This document shows, one piece after another, positions 43,531 to 51,368 of a DNA stretch of 64,000 bases. Source of the DNA: DATBGO01 sp963840095. Its GTDB lineage: Bacteria; Actinomycetota; Actinomycetes; Streptosporangiales; Streptosporangiaceae. The notes under the pieces are model-generated. The model saw only the letters and a program-made list of their open reading frames with translations, made no database searches and was not told the DNA's origin. Within the stretch, counting starts at the first letter, position 1; each line of letters opens with the position of its first letter. The stretch is taken from the NCBI GenBank assembly GCA_963840095.1, contig CAWIXN010000012.1:620001-684000 (forward strand), written 5' to 3'. The position numbers and the translations under genes are program-made.

Positions 43531-44650
43531 GCGCGCTCCGTTCGTCGGCGTGCTGGTGGGCTTCGCAGCACAGCTGCGCTCCGCCGGGCTCGCCGTGGGC
43601 TCGGGCGACGCGGCGACCTACTGCGCGGCGATGGCCCCCCTGGACCCGACTGACCTGCTGGACCTCTACTGGGCGGGCCGCGCCACGCTGGTCACCCGGC
43701 GTGACCAGATCCCGGTCTACGACGAGGTGTTCAGGCGGTATTTCCTGGGCGCCGCCGATCCGGTCCGGGAGATGCTGACCCTCCGGGCCCAGGTGAGCAC
43801 GGAGGCTGCGGCGGTCCTCGAGGTCCCCGCCACCGACCCGGGCTCGGAGGGGCGGCCGGACGAGGCGACGCTGGGCCTGATGGCCTCCGATGCGGAGGCC
43901 CTGCGGCACAAATCGTTTGCCGCCTGCACGCCCGAGGAACTGCGGGCGGTCCGGCGGATCATGGCCCGGATCCGGCTGACCCCGCCGAAGCGGCGCACCC
44001 GCCGGACCGCGGCCGCCCGCTCGGGACGTTCCCCTGACCTGCGCCGAACCGTCCGGGAGTCGATGCGGATGCACGGCGAGCCCGCCGAGCTCTACTGGCG
44101 GCGGCGCAAGGTCAGGCTGCGGCCGCTGATCCTGATCCTCGACGTCTCCGGCTCGATGGCCGACTACTCGCGCAACCTGCTGCAGTTCGCCTATTCCGCC
44201 CAGCGCGCGGCGGCCCGGGTCGAGGTGTTCTGCTTCGGGACCCGGCTGACCCGGGTCAGCCGGGCACTGGCCAGCCGCAGGCCCGACGACGCGCTGGAGC
44301 GGGCCGCGGCGACGGTGTTCGACTGGGAGGGCGGCACCAGGATCGGTGACAGCCTGGACGCGTTCGTCAGGGACTGGGGACGGCGCGGCCTGTGCCGCGG
44401 CGGGATCGTGGTCATCTGCTCCGACGGCCTGGACCGAGGCGATCCGGGCGTACTGGCCGCCGCGATGGAACGACTCGGGCGCCTGTCGCACCGGGTGGTG
44501 TGGATGAACCCGCATAAGGGCGACAACCTGGCGTTCCGGCCGAGCACGCTCGGGATGATGGTGGCGGCCCCGCACATCGACCTGATGCTGTCCGGGCACG
44601 ATCTGAGCAGCCTGGAAGAGCTGGCGGCGCTGCTGCCGACCCTGAGCTAG
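43523..44650 (+). CDS. coxE: von Willebrand factor A protein, CoxE (locus 1)
   Basis: 375 aa, GTG start. The C-terminal VWA domain has the MIDAS motif LDVSGSMADYS (~residue 210), SDGLDRGDPG, and ends in LEELAALLPTLS. The N-terminal half is helical and Arg-rich. CoxE-type proteins act with CoxD in maturation of CO dehydrogenase. Translationally coupled to coxD1 (8-nt overlap). The same 8-nt arrangement recurs at locus 2. Confidence 0.9.
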   Translation: MAERAPFVGVLVGFAAQLRSAGLAVGSGDAATYCAAMAPLDPTDLLDLYWAGRATLVTRRDQIPVYDEVFRRYFLGAADPVREMLTLRAQVSTEAAAVLEVPATDPGSEGRPDEATLGLMASDAEALRHKSFAACTPEELRAVRRIMARIRLTPPKRRTRRTAAARSGRSPDLRRTVRESMRMHGEPAELYWRRRKVRLRPLILILDVSGSMADYSRNLLQFAYSAQRAAARVEVFCFGTRLTRVSRALASRRPDDALERAAATVFDWEGGTRIGDSLDAFVRDWGRRGLCRGGIVVICSDGLDRGDPGVLAAAMERLGRLSHRVVWMNPHKGDNLAFRPSTLGMMVAAPHIDLMLSGHDLSSLEELAALLPTLS

Positions 44651-44663
44651 TGGGGAGTTTCCG

Positions 44664-44942
44664 GTGAGATGGAGCGTGGGCATCGAGGCCGAGGGCGATC
44701 GGGTGGTCTCGCGCGAGGACATCGTCGAGCTGGCCGATGCGGTTGCCGCGAGCAATGGCATCGCGACCGGGATAGGCACGAAACGTTACGGCGCTCAGCT
44801 GGTCGTGCAGGCCTGCGACCGTGACGAGGCGATCGAGAAGGCGAGCGCGGAATTCACCGCGGCCGTTATGCGGGCCGGGCTCCCGGTGTGCCCCATCGTG
44901 CGGGTCGAGGCGATCAGCGAGGACGAGGACTTGCGCGGATGA
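44664..44942 (+). CDS. 92-aa ferredoxin-fold-like hypothetical protein
   Basis: 92 aa. Begins WSVGIEAEGDRV; strand-helix order suggests a compact α/β protein (βαββαβ-like). No cofactor motif. GGGGAG lies 10 nt before the GTG. Overlaps the next gene by ATGA and lies 13 nt after coxE1, so it belongs to the coxDE transcript. Function unknown. Confidence 0.65.
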   Translation: MRWSVGIEAEGDRVVSREDIVELADAVAASNGIATGIGTKRYGAQLVVQACDRDEAIEKASAEFTAAVMRAGLPVCPIVRVEAISEDEDLRG

Positions 44943-45331
44943 TCAGGCTCGGCTCGCTGGCCGGTTACCCGTTCGAGGGACCACGGCTGCTCGGCGGGTG
45001 GACGCCGCCGACGTCAGCGGCCGTCTTCGCGATCATGTACAAGCCGGATCCGGACGCCAGGCCGGACCGGTACGCGGTCATCTACGTGGGCCACTCCGAC
45101 GACCTGTCCGCGGAGCGGTTCCCCTTCCAGCACCCGCGGGCGCACTGCTGGGTGCGCCGGGCCGGCTCGAAGTGGAAGGTGTACATCTGCACCTATGAGG
45201 TGCCAGGCGGCGGGCCGCGGCACCGGGAGCAGATCGCCCGCGAGCTCACCGCGGTCTACCATCCGCGCTGCAATACCCAGCAGTACGACCAGGCGTGGAA
45301 GGACGAGTGGATCGGCGGCGCCCCCAGGTAG
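44939..45331 (+). CDS. hypothetical protein with possible GIY-YIG-like fold
   Basis: 130 aa. The order AVFAIMYKPD … YAVIYVGHSDDLS … WKVYICTYEV … EQIARELTAVYHPRCNTQQYD recalls GIY-YIG nuclease-like domains: a paired tyrosine strand, YVG plus small loop, a Glu in the last helix and a terminal Pro-x-CN. The key first GIY is not exact and catalytic Arg is uncertain, so this is tentative. Last gene of the coxD1 block, ending 3 nt before the convergent membrane-protein genes. Confidence 0.6.
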   Translation: MIRLGSLAGYPFEGPRLLGGWTPPTSAAVFAIMYKPDPDARPDRYAVIYVGHSDDLSAERFPFQHPRAHCWVRRAGSKWKVYICTYEVPGGGPRHREQIARELTAVYHPRCNTQQYDQAWKDEWIGGAPR

Positions 45332-45334
45332 GTG

Positions 45335-45697
45335 TTACCGGTGCGGGGCGAAGCCCACGGCGTCGTGCAGGCGCGAGCGGCGCGTTCCCGATGCTGGCCG
45401 CGCGGGCTCGCGCACGGCCGGCTCCGCGGGCCGGGGAGTGACGTCGGTCACGATCTCCTCGGCCATCCCGTACAGCAGCGGCAGCGCGCCGGCGACCACC
45501 CCGCCGGTCTGGTTGATGTGCTCCACGCCCGGCCCGATCAGCTTGGCGTGGCCGACGATGGTCTGCACGATCTCGGCGCACTCCTCCAGGTTCCCGGCGA
45601 TCCGGGTCAGCAGCGTCCCCACCCAGAATAGGTAGAACGCCAGTCCGGCGATCAGCAGGACGATGTCGACGACGGTCAGGATCACCAGCGTGGTCAA
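45335..45697 (-). CDS. small single-pass membrane protein 5 of the cox1 block
   Basis: 120 aa, TTG start overlapping the previous stop (TTGA). One N-terminal helix (~4-28, VILTVVDIVLLIAGLAFYLF), then an amphipathic, probably coiled segment (RIAGNLEECAEIVQTIVGHA) and a charged C-terminal tail with an Arg-rich end. Same plan as four genes just upstream. No database family recalled. Inferred to be a membrane accessory of the CO dehydrogenase locus. Confidence 0.75.
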   Translation of the reverse strand: MTTLVILTVVDIVLLIAGLAFYLFWVGTLLTRIAGNLEECAEIVQTIVGHAKLIGPGVEHINQTGGVVAGALPLLYGMAEEIVTDVTPRPAEPAVREPARPASGTRRSRLHDAVGFAPHR

Positions 45698-46014
45698 GAC
45701 TTCACCTTCCCTAGCACCCGGCCGAGGAACAGGTGATGCTGGAGGCCTTCGGCCAGGACGGCCTCCACGCCCCCGGCGACCTGCGGGATCAGCGTGGTGT
45801 CCGCGGTATTCGCCGCGGCCGCCTTGAGCGTGTCCCGGACCGCGACCACCCGGCGGTCAATGATCTTCACGAAATAGATCAGCAGGCTCAGCAGGGCCGC
45901 GACGGCGAGCACCACGACGAAGCCCAGGATGATGGCCCACACCCACAGGGTGTGCTCCGTTCCCGACATGGCCAGTCCCGATCTGGCCAGTCCCGACATA
46001 GCCAGCGGATGCAT
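45694..46014 (-). CDS. small single-pass membrane protein 4 of the cox1 block
   Basis: 106 aa. Short Met/Ser/Gly-rich head, one long hydrophobic helix (~24-49, WVWAIILGFVVVLAVAALLS), then an amphipathic helix (VVAVRDTLKAAAANTADTTL) ending GRVLGKVKS. GGAGGATAGCG precedes its ATG. Function unknown; predicted topology N-out/C-in or the reverse cannot be fixed by eye. Confidence 0.75.
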   Translation of the reverse strand: MHPLAMSGLARSGLAMSGTEHTLWVWAIILGFVVVLAVAALLSLLIYFVKIIDRRVVAVRDTLKAAAANTADTTLIPQVAGGVEAVLAEGLQHHLFLGRVLGKVKS

Positions 46015-46016
46015 CG

Positions 46017-46289
46017 CTATCCTCCCAGCCTGGCGCGGCCGCGCTGGAGGCCGCCGATGATGATCGTGGCGTGCTCGATGGTCGTGCGGAGCGCGCCGAG
46101 CGGCCCGGTGTTGTGGACGGCCTCGGTCAGCGCGTCGTTGATCTTTGGCGCCTCGTTGCCGATCGAGCGGGCCAGCACCAGGATCGGCACGACCAGCGCG
46201 ACGACGACCAGCACAATCACGACGCCGATCGTGTAGCCCACCACCCAGCCGGTGGTGGACGTCGCTGCGGCGAGGACATGTGGTTGCAT
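46017..46289 (-). CDS. small single-pass membrane protein 3 of the cox1 block
   Basis: 90 aa. Helix at ~16-41 (VGYTIGVVIVLVVVALVVPI) followed by an amphipathic region ARSIGNEAPKINDALTEAVH and a basic end (RGRARLGG). AAGGAG lies 8 nt before the ATG. Two nt separate its stop from the start of the next gene. Confidence 0.75.
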   Translation of the reverse strand: MQPHVLAAATSTTGWVVGYTIGVVIVLVVVALVVPILVLARSIGNEAPKINDALTEAVHNTGPLGALRTTIEHATIIIGGLQRGRARLGG

Positions 46290-46310
46290 AAACGGCTCCT
46301 TCGCCGGGGG

Positions 46311-46538
46311 TCAGACCGTTTCACAGAAGTCGCGTACCGGCTTGAGGCTTGCGTTGACCGAGGTCAGCCGGTCCGGCACGGTGCTGGTCAGCTGGGCCAC
46401 GGCCTGCACGCCGCCGGTGGTCGATTTCAGCGTCGACCGGATCGCTCTCAGGTGGAAGATGACCCGCAACAGGCCCACCGCGGTGATCGCGATGATCAGC
46501 GCGGCGATGATCAATGTCACCCAGGCGGCTGCTGGCAT
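46311..46538 (-). CDS. small single-pass membrane protein 2 of the cox1 block
   Basis: 75 aa. Helix at ~5-27 (WVTLIIAALIIAITAVGLLR) and a predicted amphipathic helix RAIRSTLKSTTGGVQAVAQL. AGGAG lies 6 nt before the ATG. Shortest of the five. Confidence 0.75.
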   Translation of the reverse strand: MPAAAWVTLIIAALIIAITAVGLLRVIFHLRAIRSTLKSTTGGVQAVAQLTSTVPDRLTSVNASLKPVRDFCETV

Positions 46539-46607
46539 GACGTTCTCCTTTCTGTCTGGCTCAGATCCTCGGCTCGGGGCTCCTCGGCGGAGACCTGGCC
46601 CGGACCC

Positions 46608-46862
46608 TCAGCCGAGGAGCTTGGCTACCGAGCCCGCGTACCTCACGGCGCCGACCGAGACGTCCCGCACGACGGCGTCGGTCCTAGCCAGCCCGTCCGG
46701 GACGCCTTCGAGTTCCCCGACCAGGGCGACGCCCCCGCTGAGGACCTGATCGGTAGCGCCCCGGATCCGCTCGAGAGCGGCGAGTACCCGGTTGAGCAGG
46801 AAGATGACGACGGGCAGCACCACCAGCAGCAGGATGGCGTTGCCGATCCACCACAGCACCAT
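46608..46862 (-). CDS. small single-pass membrane protein 1 of the cox1 block
   Basis: 84 aa. Helix at ~3-25 (WWIGNAILLLVVLPVVIFLL) then NRVLAALERIRGATDQVLSG, an amphipathic helix. GAGGAG lies 8 nt before the ATG. First of five consecutive genes of the same plan, 12 nt after coxG. Confidence 0.75.
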   Translation of the reverse strand: MVLWWIGNAILLLVVLPVVIFLLNRVLAALERIRGATDQVLSGGVALVGELEGVPDGLARTDAVVRDVSVGAVRYAGSVAKLLG

Positions 46863-46874
46863 GGTCGGTTCTCC

Positions 46875-47462
46875 TCAGCTCGCGGCCTGGTAGGGGGCGA
46901 AGAAGCGGCGGAAGACCCGTCGCAGCGCCATGAGAGCGGCGCGCAGGCCGAGCGTGAAGCCCTTCGCCGGCGCGGCGGCCGCGGCGGCCACCTGCTCCGG
47001 CGACTCGCCTCGCTCGATCCTGTCGATGCGGTCGGCCAGGTTGACGGAGAAGTCCCGCATCAGCACCGAGGTGACATCGGAGATCATTCCGCGGCCGTAC
47101 TGCGCGGCGGCGCCGGACAGCTGCAGGTCCTGGGTGACGCCGACCTTCGTGCCGCGGCCGGCCCGGGCCAGCGTCGCCGTCACCACCATGCTGGCCTGGC
47201 CCCGGCCCTTTTCCTCGGCCCCGCTGGCGTGCACGACCACCCGCCGGGCCGCCTCGTCGCGCTCGGTGATCTCGGCCCGGCCCGCGAACTGCAGCCGGAC
47301 CGGGCCCATCCGGACCGCGACCCGGCCCTCGTACTTGTCATCGCCCAGATCGCTGGTCAGTTCGGTGCCGGGCAGGCAGGCGGCCACCTGCGGGATGTCA
47401 TCGAAGAACTGCCAGACCATGTCCAGCGGCGCTGCGACCTCGAAGTCGTTCTTGATCAGCAT
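46875..47462 (-). CDS. coxG: CoxG-type SRPBCC protein
   Basis: 195 aa. SRPBCC domain of the CO dehydrogenase subunit G family (~1-150): FEVAAPLDMVWQFFDDIPQV, ACLPGTELT and the GRGMISDVTSVLMRDF end. The tail (~165-190) is basic and amphipathic, ALRRVFRRFFAPY, a plausible membrane contact. CoxG tethers CO dehydrogenase to the membrane in Afipia carboxidovorans. It overlaps the 3' end of the XdhC-YHS gene (ATGCTGA). Confidence 0.9.
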   Translation of the reverse strand: MLIKNDFEVAAPLDMVWQFFDDIPQVAACLPGTELTSDLGDDKYEGRVAVRMGPVRLQFAGRAEITERDEAARRVVVHASGAEEKGRGQASMVVTATLARAGRGTKVGVTQDLQLSGAAAQYGRGMISDVTSVLMRDFSVNLADRIDRIERGESPEQVAAAAAAPAKGFTLGLRAALMALRRVFRRFFAPYQAAS

Positions 47463-48406
47463 CGGGTCTCTCTCTCCACGTGACCAGCGGGATCGTTGGC
47501 GAACGCGGTGCGGCAGCCGGCGCTGCAGAAGTAGTAGGTGAGGCCGTCGTGCTCCAGCGGCAGGCCGGCCGCGGTGGCCGCGACGGTCATCCCGCAGACC
47601 GGATCGGTGGCCTGCGCAGGCTCGGCCGACGCGCCAGCCCCGGTCCCGGCGCTCTGGCCGGACGGCAGCGCGCCGCAGGCACGCAGCTGGACAAGTTCGG
47701 CCAGGACCGCGACCGCGATCTCGCGGTGCGACGTCTGGCCGAGGTCGAGACCGGCTGGGACCCGCACCCGGTCCAGCTGGTCGCGGGGCACGCCCCGGTC
47801 CGCGAGATAGCCGAGCACCGCCTCGCCCCGCCGGCGCGATCCGACCAGGCCCAGGTAGGCGGGCCGGGCGGCGATCGCCTGGGTGACCGCTTCCTCGTCG
47901 CCGTGACCCTGGGTGGCCACCAGCACCATCGAGCGCTCGTCCGCGTCGGCCGCCGAGAAGTCAGCGGCGTCGATCACCTCGGCCCGCCAGTCAAGCACCC
48001 GGGCCAGGTCGGCGAGCGTGTGCGTCATCGGCGAGCGGCCGACGATGACCAGGTGCGGCACGGGCGGGACCGGCTCGATATAGACCTGCAGGGCGCCCTC
48101 GCTCTGGCAGGAGATGGGCACGACGGTCATCCCCTCCGCGATCGTCGCGCCGAACTGTTCCGGGGTACCGAGCAGCAACAGGCGCGGCGTGCCCTGCGCG
48201 ATCACCTCGCGAGCCACCCGGATCACCGTCGGCTCGGCGCAGGCCCCGCCGATCCAGCCGTGCAGCTCGCCCGAGGCCGTGATGATCGCGCGCGAGCCCT
48301 GCTGCCCCGACGACGGGCCCTGCCGCCAGACCACCGTGGCGAGGGCGAACGCCTCGCCTCGCCGGGCCAGCGCGCTGGCCTGCTCAAGGACCCGCCAGCT
48401 CTCCAC
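47456..48406 (-). CDS. XdhC/CoxF-like maturation protein fused to a YHS domain
   Basis: 316 aa from GTG at 48406, after GGAGG. Residues ~1-255 are XdhC/CoxI-type (GSRAIITASGELHGWIGGAC near 45-64; Rossmann part HLVIVGRSPMTHTLADLARV; final AGLDLGQTSHREIAVAVLAE). This family helps place molybdenum cofactor and sulfur in MoCo hydroxylases. The C-terminus (~270-316) is a YHS domain, DPVCGMTV … YYFCSAGCRTAFANDP, with three Cys that usually bind metal, copper among others. Fusion of the two is unusual and could link sulfur and copper delivery. Confidence 0.88.
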   Translation of the reverse strand: MESWRVLEQASALARRGEAFALATVVWRQGPSSGQQGSRAIITASGELHGWIGGACAEPTVIRVAREVIAQGTPRLLLLGTPEQFGATIAEGMTVVPISCQSEGALQVYIEPVPPVPHLVIVGRSPMTHTLADLARVLDWRAEVIDAADFSAADADERSMVLVATQGHGDEEAVTQAIAARPAYLGLVGSRRRGEAVLGYLADRGVPRDQLDRVRVPAGLDLGQTSHREIAVAVLAELVQLRACGALPSGQSAGTGAGASAEPAQATDPVCGMTVAATAAGLPLEHDGLTYYFCSAGCRTAFANDPAGHVERETRC

Positions 48407-48420
48407 CTGCTGTCCTCCCG

Positions 48421-50811
48421 TCAGTCGTCGGCGCGCACCGGCGGCACGCCGGACACATCGCGGTGATAGGTGACGGCCTCCCAGACCCGGTCCGGCAGCA
48501 GCGGCATGTCGATGTTCCTGACCCTGGTGTCGCCGATAGCGTCCAGCACCGCGTTGACGAAGGCGGCCGGCCCGCCGACGGCCGCGCACTCGCCGATGCC
48601 CTTGGCGCCGATCGGGTGGTGCGGGCACGGCGTGACCACCTCGCTGTGCAGCTCGAAGCCCGGCGTCTCCCAGGCGGTGGGCAGCAGGTAGTCCAGGTAG
48701 TTCGAGCCCACGCAGTTACCGTCGGCGTCAAACGTGATGAACTGCATGTTGGCCATCGCGTAGGCCTCGGTCAGCCCGCCCATGATCTGCCCCTCGACGA
48801 TCATGGGGTTGATCCGCACGCCGCAGTCGTCGACCGCCACCATGTTCAGCACGTCCCACACCCCGGTGGCCGGGTCGATCTCGACGGTGACGATGTACAC
48901 CGCGAACGGCCAGGTCAGGTTGGGCGGGTCGTAATAGGCGGTGTTCTCCAGGCCGGGCTCCATGCCGTCGGGCATGTTGCTGTAGGCAGCCATCGCGCAT
49001 TCCTGGATGGTGACCCCCCGGTCCGGTGCGCTGCGGACATAGAACCGCCCGAGCTCCCACTCGATGTCCTCCTCGGACACCTCAAGCAGGTGCGCGGCCA
49101 GCTTGCGGGCCTTGGCCCGGATCTTGCGGGCCACCATCGAGACTGCCGCCCCGGCCACCGGCGTGCTCCGGGACGCGTACGTGCCCATCCCGAACGGCGC
49201 GGTATCGGTATCGCCCTCCTCGACCACGACGTCCTCGGCCGGAATGCCCAGCTCGTGGCTGACGATCTGGGCCCAGGTCGTCTCGTGTCCCTGGCCCTGC
49301 CCGCGGGCGCCGGTCCGGACGATGGCCTTACCGGTCATGTGGATCTTGAGCTCGGCCGAGTCGAACATCTTGATGCCGAGGATGTCGTACTCGCGGCTGT
49401 TGCCCGCGCCGAGCGGCTCGGTCATCGTCGAGATGCCGATGCCGAGCAGGCGGCCCTGCGCCCGCGCTTCGGCCTGCTGGCGCAGGAGGTCGGAGTAGCC
49501 GACCGCCCGCAGGCCGACCTCCAGGCACTTGCCGTACTGGCCGGAGTCGGTCAGGAAGCCGAACGGGGTGCGGTGCGGGAACTGATCGTCGGCCACGAAG
49601 TTCATCCGCCGGAACTCCGCCTGATCCAGGCCGAGGTCGACCGCGGCGGCCTGCATCATCCGTTCCTGGAAGAACATCGCCTCGGTGACCCGGAACGAGC
49701 AGCGGTAGGCGACCCCGCCCGGCGCCTTGTTGGTATAGGTGCCGCGCGCGGAGAGATGAGCGAACGGGATGTCGTAGGCGGCGAAGGCCGAGTGCATCAG
49801 CCCGATCTTGAACTTGCTCGGCTGCGCGTCGGAGAAGAACGCACCGTGGTCGGCGTCGGTGCGCATCCGGACGGCGAGGATCTTGCCGTCCTTGCGCAGC
49901 GCCATCTCGCCGTCCAGGTAAACGTCCCGCGCGAACCCGGTCGAGATCAGGTTGCCCGACTTGTCCTCGATCCACTTCACCGGCCGCTCCAGCAGGATCG
50001 AGGCCAGGATCGAGCAGACGTAGCCGGGGTAGACCGGGACCTTGTTGCCGAATCCGCCGCCGATATCCGGGGAGATGATCCGGATCAGGTGCTCGGGCAG
50101 CTCGGCCACCAGCGCGACCGCGGCCCGGATGATGTGCGGCGCCTGCGTGGTCATGTAGACCGTGAGCTTGGAAGTCGACCGGTTGAAGTCGGCGATCGAC
50201 CCGCAGCACTCGATCGGGGAAGGGTGCGAGCGCGGGTAGTGCAGCCGCAGCCTCGACACCACGTCGGCCTGCGCGAAGGCGCGCTCGGTGCCGTCGGCGT
50301 CGCCGACCTCCCAGTTGTAGATGACGTTGTCGTGCTGGCCTTCCTTGTCGTCGCGGATGACCGGCGCTCCGTCGGCGAGGGACCGCTCCGGGTTGACGAT
50401 CACGGGAAGCGGCTCATAGGTGACGTCGATCAGCTCGCAGGCGTCCTTGGCGATGTAGGGGTCGTCGGCGATGACGCACGCGACCTCCTGACCCTGGAAC
50501 CGCACCTTGTCGGTGGCCAGCACGGCCTGCGTGTCATAGGACAGCGTCGGCATCCAGGCCAGGTTGCGGGTCGCCATCATCTCGCCGGTCAGCACGAGGT
50601 GGACGCCGGGTATGTCCCAGGCCTTGGTGGCATCGATCGAGACGATCCTGGCGTGCGCCAGCGGACTGCGCAGGATCTCCATGTGCAGCATGCCGGGCAG
50701 CGTGATGTCGTCGGTGTAGTTGCCCTTGCCCCTGATGAAGCGGTTGTCCTCGACCCGCTTGCGGCTCGCGCCCAGCCCGCCGATCTTGATCTCGTCCAGC
50801 GCCTGCGTCAC
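48421..50811 (-). CDS. coxL: aerobic CO dehydrogenase large subunit, form I CoxL (locus 1)
   Basis: 796 aa molybdopterin subunit. It has the form I signature AYRCSFR with the copper-binding Cys at residue 371, plus DIGGGFGNKVPVYPGY (~249-264) and the late IGAKGIGE, whose Glu corresponds to the catalytic Glu of CO dehydrogenase. Length suits CoxL. Catalyses CO + H2O to CO2 + 2e- + 2H+ with coxM and coxS. Order M-S-L agrees with form I operons. A second form I CoxL lies at 55128-57500. Confidence 0.94.
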   Translation of the reverse strand: MTQALDEIKIGGLGASRKRVEDNRFIRGKGNYTDDITLPGMLHMEILRSPLAHARIVSIDATKAWDIPGVHLVLTGEMMATRNLAWMPTLSYDTQAVLATDKVRFQGQEVACVIADDPYIAKDACELIDVTYEPLPVIVNPERSLADGAPVIRDDKEGQHDNVIYNWEVGDADGTERAFAQADVVSRLRLHYPRSHPSPIECCGSIADFNRSTSKLTVYMTTQAPHIIRAAVALVAELPEHLIRIISPDIGGGFGNKVPVYPGYVCSILASILLERPVKWIEDKSGNLISTGFARDVYLDGEMALRKDGKILAVRMRTDADHGAFFSDAQPSKFKIGLMHSAFAAYDIPFAHLSARGTYTNKAPGGVAYRCSFRVTEAMFFQERMMQAAAVDLGLDQAEFRRMNFVADDQFPHRTPFGFLTDSGQYGKCLEVGLRAVGYSDLLRQQAEARAQGRLLGIGISTMTEPLGAGNSREYDILGIKMFDSAELKIHMTGKAIVRTGARGQGQGHETTWAQIVSHELGIPAEDVVVEEGDTDTAPFGMGTYASRSTPVAGAAVSMVARKIRAKARKLAAHLLEVSEEDIEWELGRFYVRSAPDRGVTIQECAMAAYSNMPDGMEPGLENTAYYDPPNLTWPFAVYIVTVEIDPATGVWDVLNMVAVDDCGVRINPMIVEGQIMGGLTEAYAMANMQFITFDADGNCVGSNYLDYLLPTAWETPGFELHSEVVTPCPHHPIGAKGIGECAAVGGPAAFVNAVLDAIGDTRVRNIDMPLLPDRVWEAVTYHRDVSGVPPVRADD

Positions 50812-50830
50812 GTCTTACCTCCCGTCCTGG

Positions 50831-51367
50831 TCAGCCAGCGGACTGTGCACTGGATCTGAGCTTCTCGGCGGCCCAGAGCACGGATTTAACGATGTTCTGG
50901 TAGCCGGTGCAGCGGCAGAGGTTGCCCGACAGCGCCCACCGCACCTCTTCCTCGGTCGGATCCGGATTGACGTCGAGCAGCGCCTTGGCGGCCAGCATCA
51001 TCCCCGGCGTGCAGAACCCGCACTGCAGGCCGTGTTCCTCCTTGAAGCCCTCCTGGAGCGGATGCAGCTCGCTGGCGGTGGCCAGGCCCTCGACCGTGGT
51101 GATCTCATGCCCGTCCGCCTGCACGGCGAGCATCGTGCACGACTTCACCGCCCGCCCGTCGACGAGCACCGTGCACGCGCCGCAGTTGGTCGTGTCGCAC
51201 CCCATGTGCGTGCCGGTCAGCCCCAGTCCGCGGCGGATCAGGTGGGACAGCAGCAGCCGGGGCTCCACCTCGGCGATCTTCCTGGCGCCGTTGATGGCGA
51301 ACTTGATCCGGCGGACCGGGACCTCGGCGGCGGCCTCGTCGCCGTGATCCTCGTACACGATCGTCAT
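50831..51367 (-). CDS. coxS: CO dehydrogenase small subunit CoxS (locus 1)
   Basis: 178-aa iron-sulfur subunit with two [2Fe-2S] centres: plant-type CDTTNCGACTVLVDG (residues ~57-71) with the fourth Cys in SCTMLA, and the C-terminal CGFCTPGMM … CRCTGY. About 25 extra N-terminal residues (MTIVYEDHGDEAAAE) precede the usual start. Passes electrons from CoxL to CoxM. Separated from coxM1 by 1 nt and from coxL1 by 19 nt. Confidence 0.94.
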   Translation of the reverse strand: MTIVYEDHGDEAAAEVPVRRIKFAINGARKIAEVEPRLLLSHLIRRGLGLTGTHMGCDTTNCGACTVLVDGRAVKSCTMLAVQADGHEITTVEGLATASELHPLQEGFKEEHGLQCGFCTPGMMLAAKALLDVNPDPTEEEVRWALSGNLCRCTGYQNIVKSVLWAAEKLRSSAQSAG

Positions 51368-51368
51368 G

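Noticed and set aside
48463..50859. Long + strand open frame across coxL1
   Set aside because: Shadow of the minus-strand coxL; its product is low-complexity His/Asp/Arg-rich with no domain.
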